A DNA stretch of 63,567 bases from an uncultured Prevotellaceae bacterium (lineage in GTDB: Bacteria > Bacteroidota > Bacteroidia > Bacteroidales > Bacteroidaceae): assembly GCA_902800495.1 (NCBI GenBank), contig CADCET010000013.1:1-63567 (forward strand), in the 5' to 3' direction. Below, piece after piece: positions 26,415 through 34,958 of the stretch. A program made the position numbers and the translations under genes. Position 1 is the first letter of the stretch, and each line of letters begins with the position of its first letter. The notes beneath the pieces are model-generated. The model made no database searches and had not been told where the DNA came from. It saw only the letters and a list, made by a program, of their open reading frames with translations.

Positions 26415-28715
26415 TTATTTGGCAGCGTTGATGCGTGACTTCACCTTGTCGACATACGCGTCGATGGTAGCCACCGCCACGATGTTCACCACGTCGCGCA
26501 CCGAGGCACCGAAGTCGATGAAGTGTATGGGCTTGTTCAGTCCCATCTGTATCGGGCCGATGATCTCAACGTCGGCATCGAGCATCTGCAGCATCTTGTA
26601 GCTGGAGCGGGCCGATGTCAGGTTGGGGAACACCAGTGTGTTGACTTTCTTGCCATTCAGTCGGGTGAAGGGATACTGCTCGTCGCGCAGTTCATCGTCG
26701 AGAGCGAATCCAAGTCCCATCTCACCGTCGATGGGCAGGTCAGGATAGAGTTCCTGCATCTGCTTTACGGCCTCCTTCACCTTCTTGGCACCGTTACTCT
26801 GCGACGAGCCGAAGTTTGAGTGAGAGATCATCGAGATGACGGGCTTCTCGTTGAAGAAGCGTACGGCTGTCGACACCAGTTTGGCAATGTCGACCAGCGT
26901 GTCGGTATCGGGATTCTCGTTCACCAGCGTGTCGGCAAGATAGATGGTGCCTTTGGGCGAGTTGATGATATGCATGGCACCGAAGTGCTGGTATTCGGGA
27001 CGTATGCCGATAACCTCGTTGACCACCTTGATGGTGTTCGAATACTTAGTATAGAGACCGGTGATGAAGGCGTCTGCCTCGCCCGTCTCGACCATCATCA
27101 TGCCGAAGTAGTTACGCTCGAACATCTTGTCGTTGGCCTCCTGGAAAGTGTAGCCCTCGCGCTGACGCTTCTCGGTCAGGATACGTGCATAGCGCTCACG
27201 GCGCTCCTGCTCTGACGGATGGCGCAGGTTGACGATCTCGATACCTTCAAGGCTTATGTCAAGACTTTTCGCTAACTTCATGATTACCTCGTCGTTACCG
27301 AGCAGTATGGGCTGGCATATACCCTCCGCCTTGGCCTGTACGGCAGCCTTCAGCATCGTGGGGTGAACAGCCTCTGCGAAGACCACGCGCTGCGGGTGGG
27401 CAGCAGCCGTAGCATAGAGTTTCTGCGTCAGCTTTGTCTCCTGTCCGAGCAGCACCGAGAGCGAGTCCTTGTACTCCTCCCAGTTGTCAATCGTCTTGCG
27501 AGCCACGCCGCTGTCGATGGCGGCTTTGGCAACAGCTGCCGACACCTCAGAGATGAGGCGCGGGTCGACGGGCTTCGGAATGAAGTAGTCGCGACCGAAG
27601 CGCAGGTTGTTCACCTTGTAGACGTCGTTCACCACATCGGGCACAGGCTGCTTGGCCAGGTCGGCGATGGCGTGTACGGCAGCCAGTTTCATCTCCTCGT
27701 TGATGGCCGTAGCGTGCACGTCGAGAGCGCCGCGGAAGATGTAGGGGAAGCCGATGACGTTGTTGATTTGGTTGGGGTAGTCGGTGCGTCCAGTAGACAT
27801 CAGCACGTCGGGGCGTGCCTCCATAGCGTCCTCGTAGGAGATTTCGGGCACGGGGTTGGCCAGTGCGAAGATGACGGGGTCCTTAGCCATTGTCTTCACC
27901 ATCTCCTTCGACAGCACGTTGCCCTTTGACAGTCCGACGAAGACGTCGGCGCCGTTGACGGCTTCAGCCAGCGTCGTGATGTCCGTTCTGGAGGTGGCGA
28001 AGAATCGCTTCTGCTCGTTCAGGTCGGTACGGTCCTGGCGGATGACGCCCTTTGAGTCGAGCATCACGATGTTCTCCTTGCTGGCGCCGATGGCCATATA
28101 AAGTTTGGTACACGAGATGGCGGCAGCGCCGGCACCGTTCACCACAATCTTCACCTTTGCAATATCCTTGCCGATGACCTCCAGTGCGTTCTTCAGTCCG
28201 GCAGCCGAGATGATGGCCGTGCCGTGCTGGTCGTCGTGCATCACGGGGATGTCGAGCGTGCGCTTCAGGCGCTCCTCGATATAGAAACACTCAGGAGCCT
28301 TGATGTCCTCGAGGTTGATGCCGCCGAAGGTCGGTGCTATGCGCTCCACAGCCTCGCAGAACTTCTCCGGATCCTTCTCGTTCACCTCGATGTCGAACAC
28401 GTCGATGCCGCCGTAAATCTTGAACAGCAGACCCTTGCCTTCCATCACCGGCTTGCCGCTCATGGCACCGATGTCGCCTAAGCCTAACACGGCCGTACCG
28501 TTCGAGATGACAGCCACCAGGTTGCCCTTGTCGGTATAGCGGTAGGCAGCATCGGGATTCTCCTGAATTTCCAGGCAGGGGTAGGCCACGCCGGGCGAGT
28601 AGGCCAGCGAAAGGTCTGTTTGTGTGCGATAAGCCTTTGTCGGCTTTACTTCGATTTTTCCGGGACGTCCGCTCTCATGATACTGCAGAGCGGCCTCTTT
28701 CGATATTTTTACCAT
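26415..28715 (-). CDS. maeB: NADP-dependent malic enzyme with phosphotransacetylase-like domain
   Basis: The 766-residue protein has an N-terminal malic enzyme part (about 1 to 430), with [15 protein letters not shown] and [20 protein letters not shown], plus an NAD(P) Rossmann motif [16 protein letters not shown]-terminal phosphate acetyltransferase-like part (about 440 to 766) follows. It converts malate to pyruvate plus CO2 and NADPH. The C-terminal domain usually has regulatory rather than acetyltransferase activity in this architecture. The promoter is divergent from tetR. Confidence 0.95.
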   Translation of the reverse strand: MVKISKEAALQYHESGRPGKIEVKPTKAYRTQTDLSLAYSPGVAYPCLEIQENPDAAYRYTDKGNLVAVISNGTAVLGLGDIGAMSGKPVMEGKGLLFKIYGGIDVFDIEVNEKDPEKFCEAVERIAPTFGGINLEDIKAPECFYIEERLKRTLDIPVMHDDQHGTAIISAAGLKNALEVIGKDIAKVKIVVNGAGAAAISCTKLYMAIGASKENIVMLDSKGVIRQDRTDLNEQKRFFATSRTDITTLAEAVNGADVFVGLSKGNVLSKEMVKTMAKDPVIFALANPVPEISYEDAMEARPDVLMSTGRTDYPNQINNVIGFPYIFRGALDVHATAINEEMKLAAVHAIADLAKQPVPDVVNDVYKVNNLRFGRDYFIPKPVDPRLISEVSAAVAKAAIDSGVARKTIDNWEEYKDSLSVLLGQETKLTQKLYATAAAHPQRVVFAEAVHPTMLKAAVQAKAEGICQPILLGNDEVIMKLAKSLDISLEGIEIVNLRHPSEQERRERYARILTEKRQREGYTFQEANDKMFERNYFGMMMVETGEADAFITGLYTKYSNTIKVVNEVIGIRPEYQHFGAMHIINSPKGTIYLADTLVNENPDTDTLVDIAKLVSTAVRFFNEKPVISMISHSNFGSSQSNGAKKVKEAVKQMQELYPDLPIDGEMGLGFALDDELRDEQYPFTRLNGKKVNTLVFPNLTSARSSYKMLQMLDADVEIIGPIQMGLNKPIHFIDFGASVRDVVNIVAVATIDAYVDKVKSRINAAK

Positions 28716-28758
28716 AGTTCGTGTATTATATTGTTGTTTGTGTTATTTTTGTAGCCTG

Positions 28759-28816
28759 CAAAATTAATAAATACTTGTGAAATAACGGCGGGTTTATCCT
28801 TTTTTTTGTAACTTTG
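28759..28816. promoter_or_regulatory. Divergent promoters of maeB and tetR
   Basis: TAATTTTG on the minus strand (complement at 28759-28766) and TAACTTTG on the plus strand (28809-28816) both fit TAnnTTTG. They lie 40 to 50 bp apart, so a regulator binding between them could affect both genes. Confidence 0.7.
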
Positions 28817-28834
28817 CACCCAAAATTCAAGTTT

Positions 28835-29470
28835 ATGCAGGAAATAAAGACTTTTACCGACTATAAAATCTCGCTTCGAGACCGCATACTCGACACCGCG
28901 ATGAAGGACTTTGTACGTCGCGGAGTCAAAGCGGTCAAGATGGATGACATTGCCGCTGCCCTCACCATTTCTAAGCGTACGCTCTACGAGATATACGACA
29001 CGAAGGAGCAGGTCATCTTCGAGGGACTCAAGCGTTACCACCGCCTCAAAAGCGAAGAACTGGCGGCCTACGCTTCCGACCCCCACCACGACGTGCTCGA
29101 CATCATCATCTTTATCTACCGGCGTCGCATCAACGACTCCAGTGCGCTGAATCCTGCTTTCTATGACGAGATTAGCAAGTATCCGCAGATAGTGGAGTAT
29201 TTGGAAAGCCAGAAGCAGCGCCGCCAGCAGGATTTCATCCAATTCATGCAGCGTGGCGTCGACGAGGGCTTTTTCCGTAACGAAATCAACTATACGATTA
29301 TCAGCCACATCTTCGAAGCTCTGGGCAGCTATATGCAGCAGACCCGTCTTTATTACAAGTATTCATTTAAGGAGCTGTTCTTCAACATGCTCTTCGTCAC
29401 CCTACGAGGCTTCTGTACCGCCAAAGGCATTAGCAAGCTTGACCAGTTCTTTGCTGCTAACCGTCCATGA
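28835..29470 (+). CDS. TetR/AcrR-family transcriptional regulator
   Basis: The 211-residue protein has an N-terminal helix-turn-helix (VKAVKMDDIAAALTISKRTL then YEIYDTKEQVIF) and an all-helical ligand domain. I start it at ATG 28835 (MQEIKTF), because the upstream TTG overlaps the -7 element. Its stop overlaps the SGNH gene by ATGA, so it may control that operon as well as itself. The ligand is unknown. Confidence 0.9.
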   Translation: MQEIKTFTDYKISLRDRILDTAMKDFVRRGVKAVKMDDIAAALTISKRTLYEIYDTKEQVIFEGLKRYHRLKSEELAAYASDPHHDVLDIIIFIYRRRINDSSALNPAFYDEISKYPQIVEYLESQKQRRQQDFIQFMQRGVDEGFFRNEINYTIISHIFEALGSYMQQTRLYYKYSFKELFFNMLFVTLRGFCTAKGISKLDQFFAANRP

Positions 29471-30864
29471 ATCAACCTGCACGCACATTCACACTCATAG
29501 GGCTGGTCACCATCATTCTGCTGGCCTTACACCTGTTGCCAACCATCACTATCGCCGACACGGAGCTGCGTGCCGTCAACATACTGAGCGACGTGTTGCC
29601 TGAGGTTTATCGGCAGAAATATGCCATTGACGTCATCCCGCGTCCTGAACCGCCTAAGCGCCGGCAGGTGGCTGTCGATAGCACTCGTCAGCAGCAGTCC
29701 CGTCACGTTGAGGAATACAAACCGGAGGGCGTCACACTGATTGATGACTACGGCGACGGTCAGCCCGGCGGGATGGATCATTTCTACCGTATGCTCGACC
29801 AGCGCAACACCCTTGGGCGCCCCGTCCGCATTGCTTACTTTGGCGACTCTTTCATCGAGGGCGACATCTTAACCGCCCATCTGCGACAGCGCCTGCAGCA
29901 GAAGTTTGGCGGCTGTGGAGTAGGGTGGATTGATCCCGGCAACAAGATTAACGGCTTTCGACAAACGGTCGTTCAGCGGTTTCGGCTGTTCGACGAATAT
30001 GAAGTGGTGACTAAACCGTTCAACTATTCTGCGGAAGGTATCAACCAGCGCTATTTCATTCCACTGGAAGGAGCCAGCGTCTGGACACGTGGCACCGACT
30101 ATTGTTCGCAGGCAAAAAGCTGGCAGCAGTCGACGCTCTACCTGCGTACATCGCAAGGCGTCACAGTATCAGTCAACCAGAACGATGAGGAGTGGGTGAC
30201 GCAACCGATAGGCCCGTCGGCACACCTCCAGACCTTCGTCTCTACGTGTGATACGACCCGCTGTATCTCCTATCGCTTCACTGACGTTACCCACGGCACC
30301 TACGTCTACGGTATGGCTCTCGAAGGCCGTAGCGGCATCACTCTCGACAACTTCTCGATGCGTGGTTCGTCAGGAACCTCGTTGGTCAAAATGCCTGCCG
30401 ACGTGCTGGCCGACTTTGCCCACCAGCGTGCTTACGATCTCATCGTCTTGCACTTCGGCATCAACGTTGTCAGCGACCGCAGCCATGCCGCCAACTACAA
30501 AGCATATACGCGCCAGATGGGTAATGTCATAGCTCATCTGCGTGAGGCCTATCCAGAAGCCAGTGTCCTTGTCGTCAGCGTGCCCGACCGCTGTCAGCGT
30601 ACGGCTGCCGGCGTGCGTACCATCAATGGTATTGAGTCGTTAGCTGCCTATCAGCAGATTATGGCCAGCAACAGCCATGTGGCCTACTTTAACCTCTTCC
30701 AGGCTATGGGTGGACGCGAGAGTATGGTGCGCCTTGTGGAGCGTGGACTGGCTAATAAGGATTATACCCACCTGTCGCACGGCGGCGGCAAGGCGGTCTC
30801 ACAACATCTCTACCGCAGTCTGGAGGCAGGCTACGTTAACTATCAGCGACATCAAGCACCATGA
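29467..30864 (+). CDS. SGNH/GDSL hydrolase-fold membrane-anchored protein
   Basis: The 465-residue protein has one N-terminal signal anchor (LIGLVTIILLALHLLP) and an SGNH hydrolase domain with the nucleophile motif IAYFGDSFIEGD near residue 119, a LHFGINVV block and a C-terminal HLSHGGGKAV block with the catalytic histidine. With the adjacent MBOAT it forms a pair like those that O-acetylate exported glycans: the MBOAT passes the acyl group and the SGNH domain transfers it. Both neighbours overlap by 4 bp. Confidence 0.88.
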   Translation: MNQPARTFTLIGLVTIILLALHLLPTITIADTELRAVNILSDVLPEVYRQKYAIDVIPRPEPPKRRQVAVDSTRQQQSRHVEEYKPEGVTLIDDYGDGQPGGMDHFYRMLDQRNTLGRPVRIAYFGDSFIEGDILTAHLRQRLQQKFGGCGVGWIDPGNKINGFRQTVVQRFRLFDEYEVVTKPFNYSAEGINQRYFIPLEGASVWTRGTDYCSQAKSWQQSTLYLRTSQGVTVSVNQNDEEWVTQPIGPSAHLQTFVSTCDTTRCISYRFTDVTHGTYVYGMALEGRSGITLDNFSMRGSSGTSLVKMPADVLADFAHQRAYDLIVLHFGINVVSDRSHAANYKAYTRQMGNVIAHLREAYPEASVLVVSVPDRCQRTAAGVRTINGIESLAAYQQIMASNSHVAYFNLFQAMGGRESMVRLVERGLANKDYTHLSHGGGKAVSQHLYRSLEAGYVNYQRHQAP

Positions 30865-32366
30865 ACGACTACATCATCAATGAATTGCAACTGACGGTCG
30901 GTAGGATTCTGCAGCAACTGACCTATAATCCTGATGAGCCACTGCTTTTCTCATCGGGACTGTTCCTCTTTCTGTTTCTGGGCTTTACACTCGTCTATAT
31001 GCTCCTGCAGCGTACGCAGACGCTACGCCTGCTCTTCGTCACCTGCTTCAGCTACTATTTCTATTATAAGTCCTCGGGCTTCTACTTCTTCCTCTTAGCT
31101 GTCGTCACCGTCAGCGACTTCTTGTTAGCCCGACATATCAGCAACGCCGTCAAGCAGTGGCAGCGGCGGCTGTGCCTCATACTCAGCCTCGTGGTCGACC
31201 TCGGCTTGCTGTTCTATTTCAAGTACACCAACTTCTTTGCCGCCACATGGGCCGACATCATCGGCCACAACTTCCAGCCCTACGACATCTTCCTGCCTGT
31301 GGGCATCTCGTTTTTCACCTTCCAGTCGCTCTCTTATACCATCGACGTCTACCGCCGTCAGATGCAGCCCCTTGGCAATATCCTCGACTACGCGTTCTAT
31401 GTGTCGTTCTTCCCGCAACTTGTTGCAGGTCCTATCGTCCGTGCCCGCGACTTCGTGCCGCAGATACGTAAGCCGGTGATTGTCACCGACCGCATGTTCG
31501 GACGTGCCGTCTATCTCATCTGTGCCGGACTGCTCAAGAAGTGTGTCATCAGCGACTATATCTCGCTAAACTTCGTCGACCGCATTTTCGACAACCCCAT
31601 GCTCTACTCCGGAGTCGAGAATCTGCTGGGTGCCTACGGCTATGCCTTGCAGATCTATTGCGACTTCTCGGGCTATAGCGATATGGCCATCGGACTGGCA
31701 TTGCTCCTCGGATTCCATTTCCCCCAGAACTTTAATTCGCCTTATCAAAGTCGCTCAATCACAGAGTTTTGGCGGCGTTGGCACATCTCTTTGTCTACAT
31801 GGATTCGCGACTATATCTACATCTCTCTTGGTGGCAATCGTCATGGGCGTGTCAGGCAGTATGTCAACCTGATGATCACGATGCTCCTTGGCGGACTGTG
31901 GCACGGGGCATCGTTCAACTTCATCATCTGGGGCGGACTTCACGGCTTTGCACTTGCCGTTCACAAGTTCTTCAGTCAGCAGATATTGCACCGCGACCGT
32001 CATTATGAGAGCAAAGGACTGCGCAGGATAGGGGCCACCTTGCTGACCTTCCATTTCGTTGTCTTCTGCTGGATATTCTTCCGTAACACCACCTTTGCCG
32101 CTTCCGGACAGATGTTGCAGCGCATCTTTACCGATTTCCACCTCGAACTGTTGCCGCAGGTCGTCAGCGGATACTGCTATGTCTTCATCCTGATGGCTGC
32201 CGGGTATGTCGTCCACTTTCTGCCTATCAAAGCAGAAGAACGCCTGACTCGTCTTTTTGCCCGAGTCGGCGTCCTTCCCTGTGCTGTTGTCTTGGCTGCG
32301 GTTATTTATCTTGTCATTCAGGTCAAGAGCAGTACCATACAGCCTTTCATCTACTTCCAGTTCTGA
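30861..32366 (+). CDS. MBOAT-family O-acyltransferase (AlgI/DltB-like)
   Basis: The 501-residue polytopic protein has about eleven helices and the MBOAT motifs FWRRWHISLSTWIRDYIYI and GGLWHGASFNFIIWGGLHG, with the invariant histidine. It should move acyl groups from a cytoplasmic donor across the membrane for glycan O-acetylation together with the SGNH protein. Its stop abuts the stop of the convergent GH43 gene with no spacer. Confidence 0.93.
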   Translation: MNDYIINELQLTVGRILQQLTYNPDEPLLFSSGLFLFLFLGFTLVYMLLQRTQTLRLLFVTCFSYYFYYKSSGFYFFLLAVVTVSDFLLARHISNAVKQWQRRLCLILSLVVDLGLLFYFKYTNFFAATWADIIGHNFQPYDIFLPVGISFFTFQSLSYTIDVYRRQMQPLGNILDYAFYVSFFPQLVAGPIVRARDFVPQIRKPVIVTDRMFGRAVYLICAGLLKKCVISDYISLNFVDRIFDNPMLYSGVENLLGAYGYALQIYCDFSGYSDMAIGLALLLGFHFPQNFNSPYQSRSITEFWRRWHISLSTWIRDYIYISLGGNRHGRVRQYVNLMITMLLGGLWHGASFNFIIWGGLHGFALAVHKFFSQQILHRDRHYESKGLRRIGATLLTFHFVVFCWIFFRNTTFAASGQMLQRIFTDFHLELLPQVVSGYCYVFILMAAGYVVHFLPIKAEERLTRLFARVGVLPCAVVLAAVIYLVIQVKSSTIQPFIYFQF

Positions 32367-34331
32367 TTATTTCTTGTCTTTCAGGGGTTCTGGGCCGTTC
32401 AGCGTCGGTGTGACGGGAATGATGCGGCCCTGCTTGTCGAACGTCAGACGGTCGATGCAAACCTCGCGGTGGATGCCCGGCTCGCTGTTGAGGAAGTGCT
32501 TGTTGATGCGGTGATAGACAATGTACCACTCGTCTTTTCCGGGAATCTGTAGGATGCTGTTGTGAGCCGTTCCGTAGATCCCGTCTTCGGGCTTCTGCTT
32601 GATGACAAGGTAGTTCTGCTCATCAATCGTGATAGGACCGAGGGGCGACTTCGCCGTGCCGTAGCAGACGTGGTAGTTGGGCGAGCCGGTGTCGTCGACA
32701 CTCCAGAGGAAGTAATACGTGCCCTTGCGGTAGAAAACGTAGGCTCCTTCGCGGAAGGCCCAGGTCTGGAGGTTGCCGCCCTTAGGTGTCATCAGCTGGA
32801 TGGTCTCTTTCTTCACCGACAGCATGTCGTCGCTGAGCTCTGCACCAGCCATGAAGCCGTTACCCCAGTAGATGTAGTGCTTACCCGTCTTCGGGTCTTT
32901 GAACACGTCGACGTCGATGGCCTGTCCGCCGCGAGCTTCCTTCGGACGGTCGGCATCGGTGATGATAGGTGCGCCCGACTCTACAAACGGCCCTGTGGGC
33001 GAGTCGCTGACGGCAACGCCAATCTCCTTGCGGTTTGACTGCGGGTTGTGGGCAGAGAAGTAGAAGTAGTACTTCCCGTTCTTCTCTATGATGGCCGGTG
33101 CCCACGCGTTGCCTGTGGCCCAACGCACCTGGTCGCCCTTCACGTCGAGCATCTTGCCCTCGTCCTTCCAGTCAATGAGGTTCGTCGACGAGAAGACGCT
33201 GAAGTCGTGGCCGCCCCAGCCGGGGGTGCCGTCGGTGGTGCTGTAGATGTAGTACTTCTTCGTCTTCGTAGAGTAGAGCACCTCAGGGTCGGCGTGGAAG
33301 CCGGGCAGGATGGGCTGCTTGTAGTTGGGGAATGCTTTCAGCAGCCGCTCTTTCTCAGCCCGCGTGATGGGGATGATCGTGCCGTGACGCGGCGTGAACT
33401 TCCCCTTCATCTCCGTGTTCTGCACAAACGTGAAGGTCTTCAGGTCCTCCGAACGGCAGAACTGATAGTGGCCGTTGCCGTAGCAGTCGTACATGATGAT
33501 CCAGCTTTTGCCGTCGATGGCCTTGCAGACGCCGACGCCCTCGACGCTCTCCTTCGTCTGCTCCACGTTGCCGTCGAGCATCTGCCACTTGTCCGTCAGC
33601 TGCTTGGCTACAGCCTGATAGATGCCGCGACCCGACTCCTGCTTGTAGAAGAGGTGGTAGAGCTGGTCGGCCTCGTTGTAGACGATGTCGCCGTCGATGG
33701 TGGCGTTGCCCGCGTCGAAGAGCCACTTCGGCTCACCCTCCAGGTCGGTGAAGTCCTTGTTGGCATATTGGTAGTAGATCTTGTCGTACGACTTCGGGTC
33801 GCTGGTGCGCAGTGAGTAGAACACCATGTATTTGCCGGCCTTGTGGTCGTAGATGGTCTCCGGCGCCCAGACGCGGATGACGTTCTTCCACGTCTTCGTG
33901 TAGCGGGTGGGGAAGTTGATGGCCGAGTGCTGCCAGTGGATGAGGTCTGTCGACTTCAGCAGCACCATACCGCGGTTGCTCGACCAGCCGAGTGACGAGC
34001 GCATGTCGGTGACGACCATATAGAATGTCTTGCCGTCCTCGCAGCGCAGGATATGCGGGTCGCGCACGCATTGTGTCAGGGCGATGGTGTCGCTCTCTAT
34101 CACCGGTGCCCCCATGTTCAGCGGTGTGTAGTTATAGCCGTCGTCAGAGATGGCGTAGCATATCTGCTCGTCCTCGGGTGCATTACTATTAAAATAGGTG
34201 AAGAGGTAGGCCACCATCTCGTTGGGGTCTTTCGGTTCTTCGGTCGCCACTTTCTTCTTGGCGCCGAAGACGGGGTTCAGCAGTGCCGCAGCCATTATGC
34301 CGGCAGTCAGTAGTCTCATGTTTTTGTTCAT
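32367..34331 (-). CDS. Exported tandem-domain GH43 family glycoside hydrolase
   Basis: The 654-residue protein has a signal peptide (LLTAGIMAAALLNPVFG) and two five-bladed beta-propeller GH43-like modules. The first contains CVRDPHILRCEDGKTFYMVV, and the second begins near residue 342 with PGFHADPEVLYSTKTKKYYI. The family hydrolyses arabinan, xylan or galactan side chains. Two start codons (34331 and 34319) are possible. No SusC/D pair is adjacent, so this is not a full polysaccharide utilisation locus. Confidence 0.9.
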   Translation of the reverse strand: MNKNMRLLTAGIMAAALLNPVFGAKKKVATEEPKDPNEMVAYLFTYFNSNAPEDEQICYAISDDGYNYTPLNMGAPVIESDTIALTQCVRDPHILRCEDGKTFYMVVTDMRSSLGWSSNRGMVLLKSTDLIHWQHSAINFPTRYTKTWKNVIRVWAPETIYDHKAGKYMVFYSLRTSDPKSYDKIYYQYANKDFTDLEGEPKWLFDAGNATIDGDIVYNEADQLYHLFYKQESGRGIYQAVAKQLTDKWQMLDGNVEQTKESVEGVGVCKAIDGKSWIIMYDCYGNGHYQFCRSEDLKTFTFVQNTEMKGKFTPRHGTIIPITRAEKERLLKAFPNYKQPILPGFHADPEVLYSTKTKKYYIYSTTDGTPGWGGHDFSVFSSTNLIDWKDEGKMLDVKGDQVRWATGNAWAPAIIEKNGKYYFYFSAHNPQSNRKEIGVAVSDSPTGPFVESGAPIITDADRPKEARGGQAIDVDVFKDPKTGKHYIYWGNGFMAGAELSDDMLSVKKETIQLMTPKGGNLQTWAFREGAYVFYRKGTYYFLWSVDDTGSPNYHVCYGTAKSPLGPITIDEQNYLVIKQKPEDGIYGTAHNSILQIPGKDEWYIVYHRINKHFLNSEPGIHREVCIDRLTFDKQGRIIPVTPTLNGPEPLKDKK

Positions 34332-34370
34332 AGTTATTGTTTTTGGTAATCGTTAAATAACAACATGATA

Positions 34371-34670
34371 TTTTTTAAAAACGACAACAAGGACAACAAG
34401 GACAACTTTTTTCATCGCTGCTAGCAGCGACTGTTGTCTGAGTTGTTATAGTTGTCGTTATTATAATATTATTTTGTCGTTATCATCATTTGTACCAAGT
34501 TATTCTTTTATTGTTGTTGAGAAGTTTTTTAAAAACGACAACAAGGACAACAAGGACAACTTTTTTCATCGCTGCTAGCAGCGACCTGTTGTCTGAGTTG
34601 TTATAGTTGTCGTTATTATAATATTATTTTGTCGTTATCATCATTTGTACCAAGTTATTCTTTTATTGTT
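34371..34670. repeat. Tandem 145-bp structured element, two copies
   Basis: Copies at 34371-34515 and 34525-34670 are identical apart from one inserted C, with a 9-bp spacer. Each contains the perfect 16-bp palindrome TCGCTGCTAGCAGCGA. Flanking arms (CGACAACAAGGACAAC and GTTATAGTTGTCG) are near-complementary, so each copy is a large imperfect hairpin. No gene lies in 34332-34750. A diverged half copy is found at 9966-10013. Confidence 0.93.
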
Positions 34671-34750
34671 ACTTGGTTTTTTTTCTTGAAAAGGAAGCGC
34701 CCCCAGAGGGGGGTCCCTCCGCGGGCGCTTCTATGCAGTTGATGATTTCC

Positions 34751-34945
34751 TCAGAACTTAAATGGATCAAGCTCTGGGATGAACTCAAAGGGGTCGGAGT
34801 TTGGATTAGGATCAGAAGAAAGAATATCCGAGCTGTTACCGATCTCTGTCTCTGAGTCAAGGCCGAGCGTTTCAGAAGCGGCCACCATCTGTGTCATCTT
34901 GATGCGAACCTCCTCCACTGCGGGTGTCATATATATTTTTTTCAT
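34751..34945 (-). CDS. Small acidic protein of unknown function
   Basis: The 64-residue product (MKKIYMTPAVEEVRIKMTQM at the start, then an acidic Ser/Asp/Asn/Pro-rich tail) has no signal peptide and no family I recognise. Many Prevotella genomes carry similar short MKK-Y-P-type proteins. It has an unusually good Shine-Dalgarno sequence (AGGAGG, complement near 34951-34956), and it starts 13 bp after the stop of the large secreted protein, so the two are probably co-expressed. Confidence 0.7.
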   Translation of the reverse strand: MKKIYMTPAVEEVRIKMTQMVAASETLGLDSETEIGNSSDILSSDPNPNSDPFEFIPELDPFKF

Positions 34946-34950
34946 AGCTT

Positions 34951-34956
34951 GTTCCT
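34951..34956 (-). promoter_or_regulatory. Strong Shine-Dalgarno sequence for the 64-residue ORF
   Basis: TCCTCC on the plus strand reads as GGAGGA about 6 bases before the start codon. Such sites are uncommon in this phylum and support the small ORF being translated. Confidence 0.65.
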
Positions 34957-34958
34957 CC

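Noticed and set aside
28814-28834. TTG start extending the TetR protein by seven residues
   Set aside because: The TTG lies within the TAACTTTG promoter element, so it would be upstream of the transcription start.
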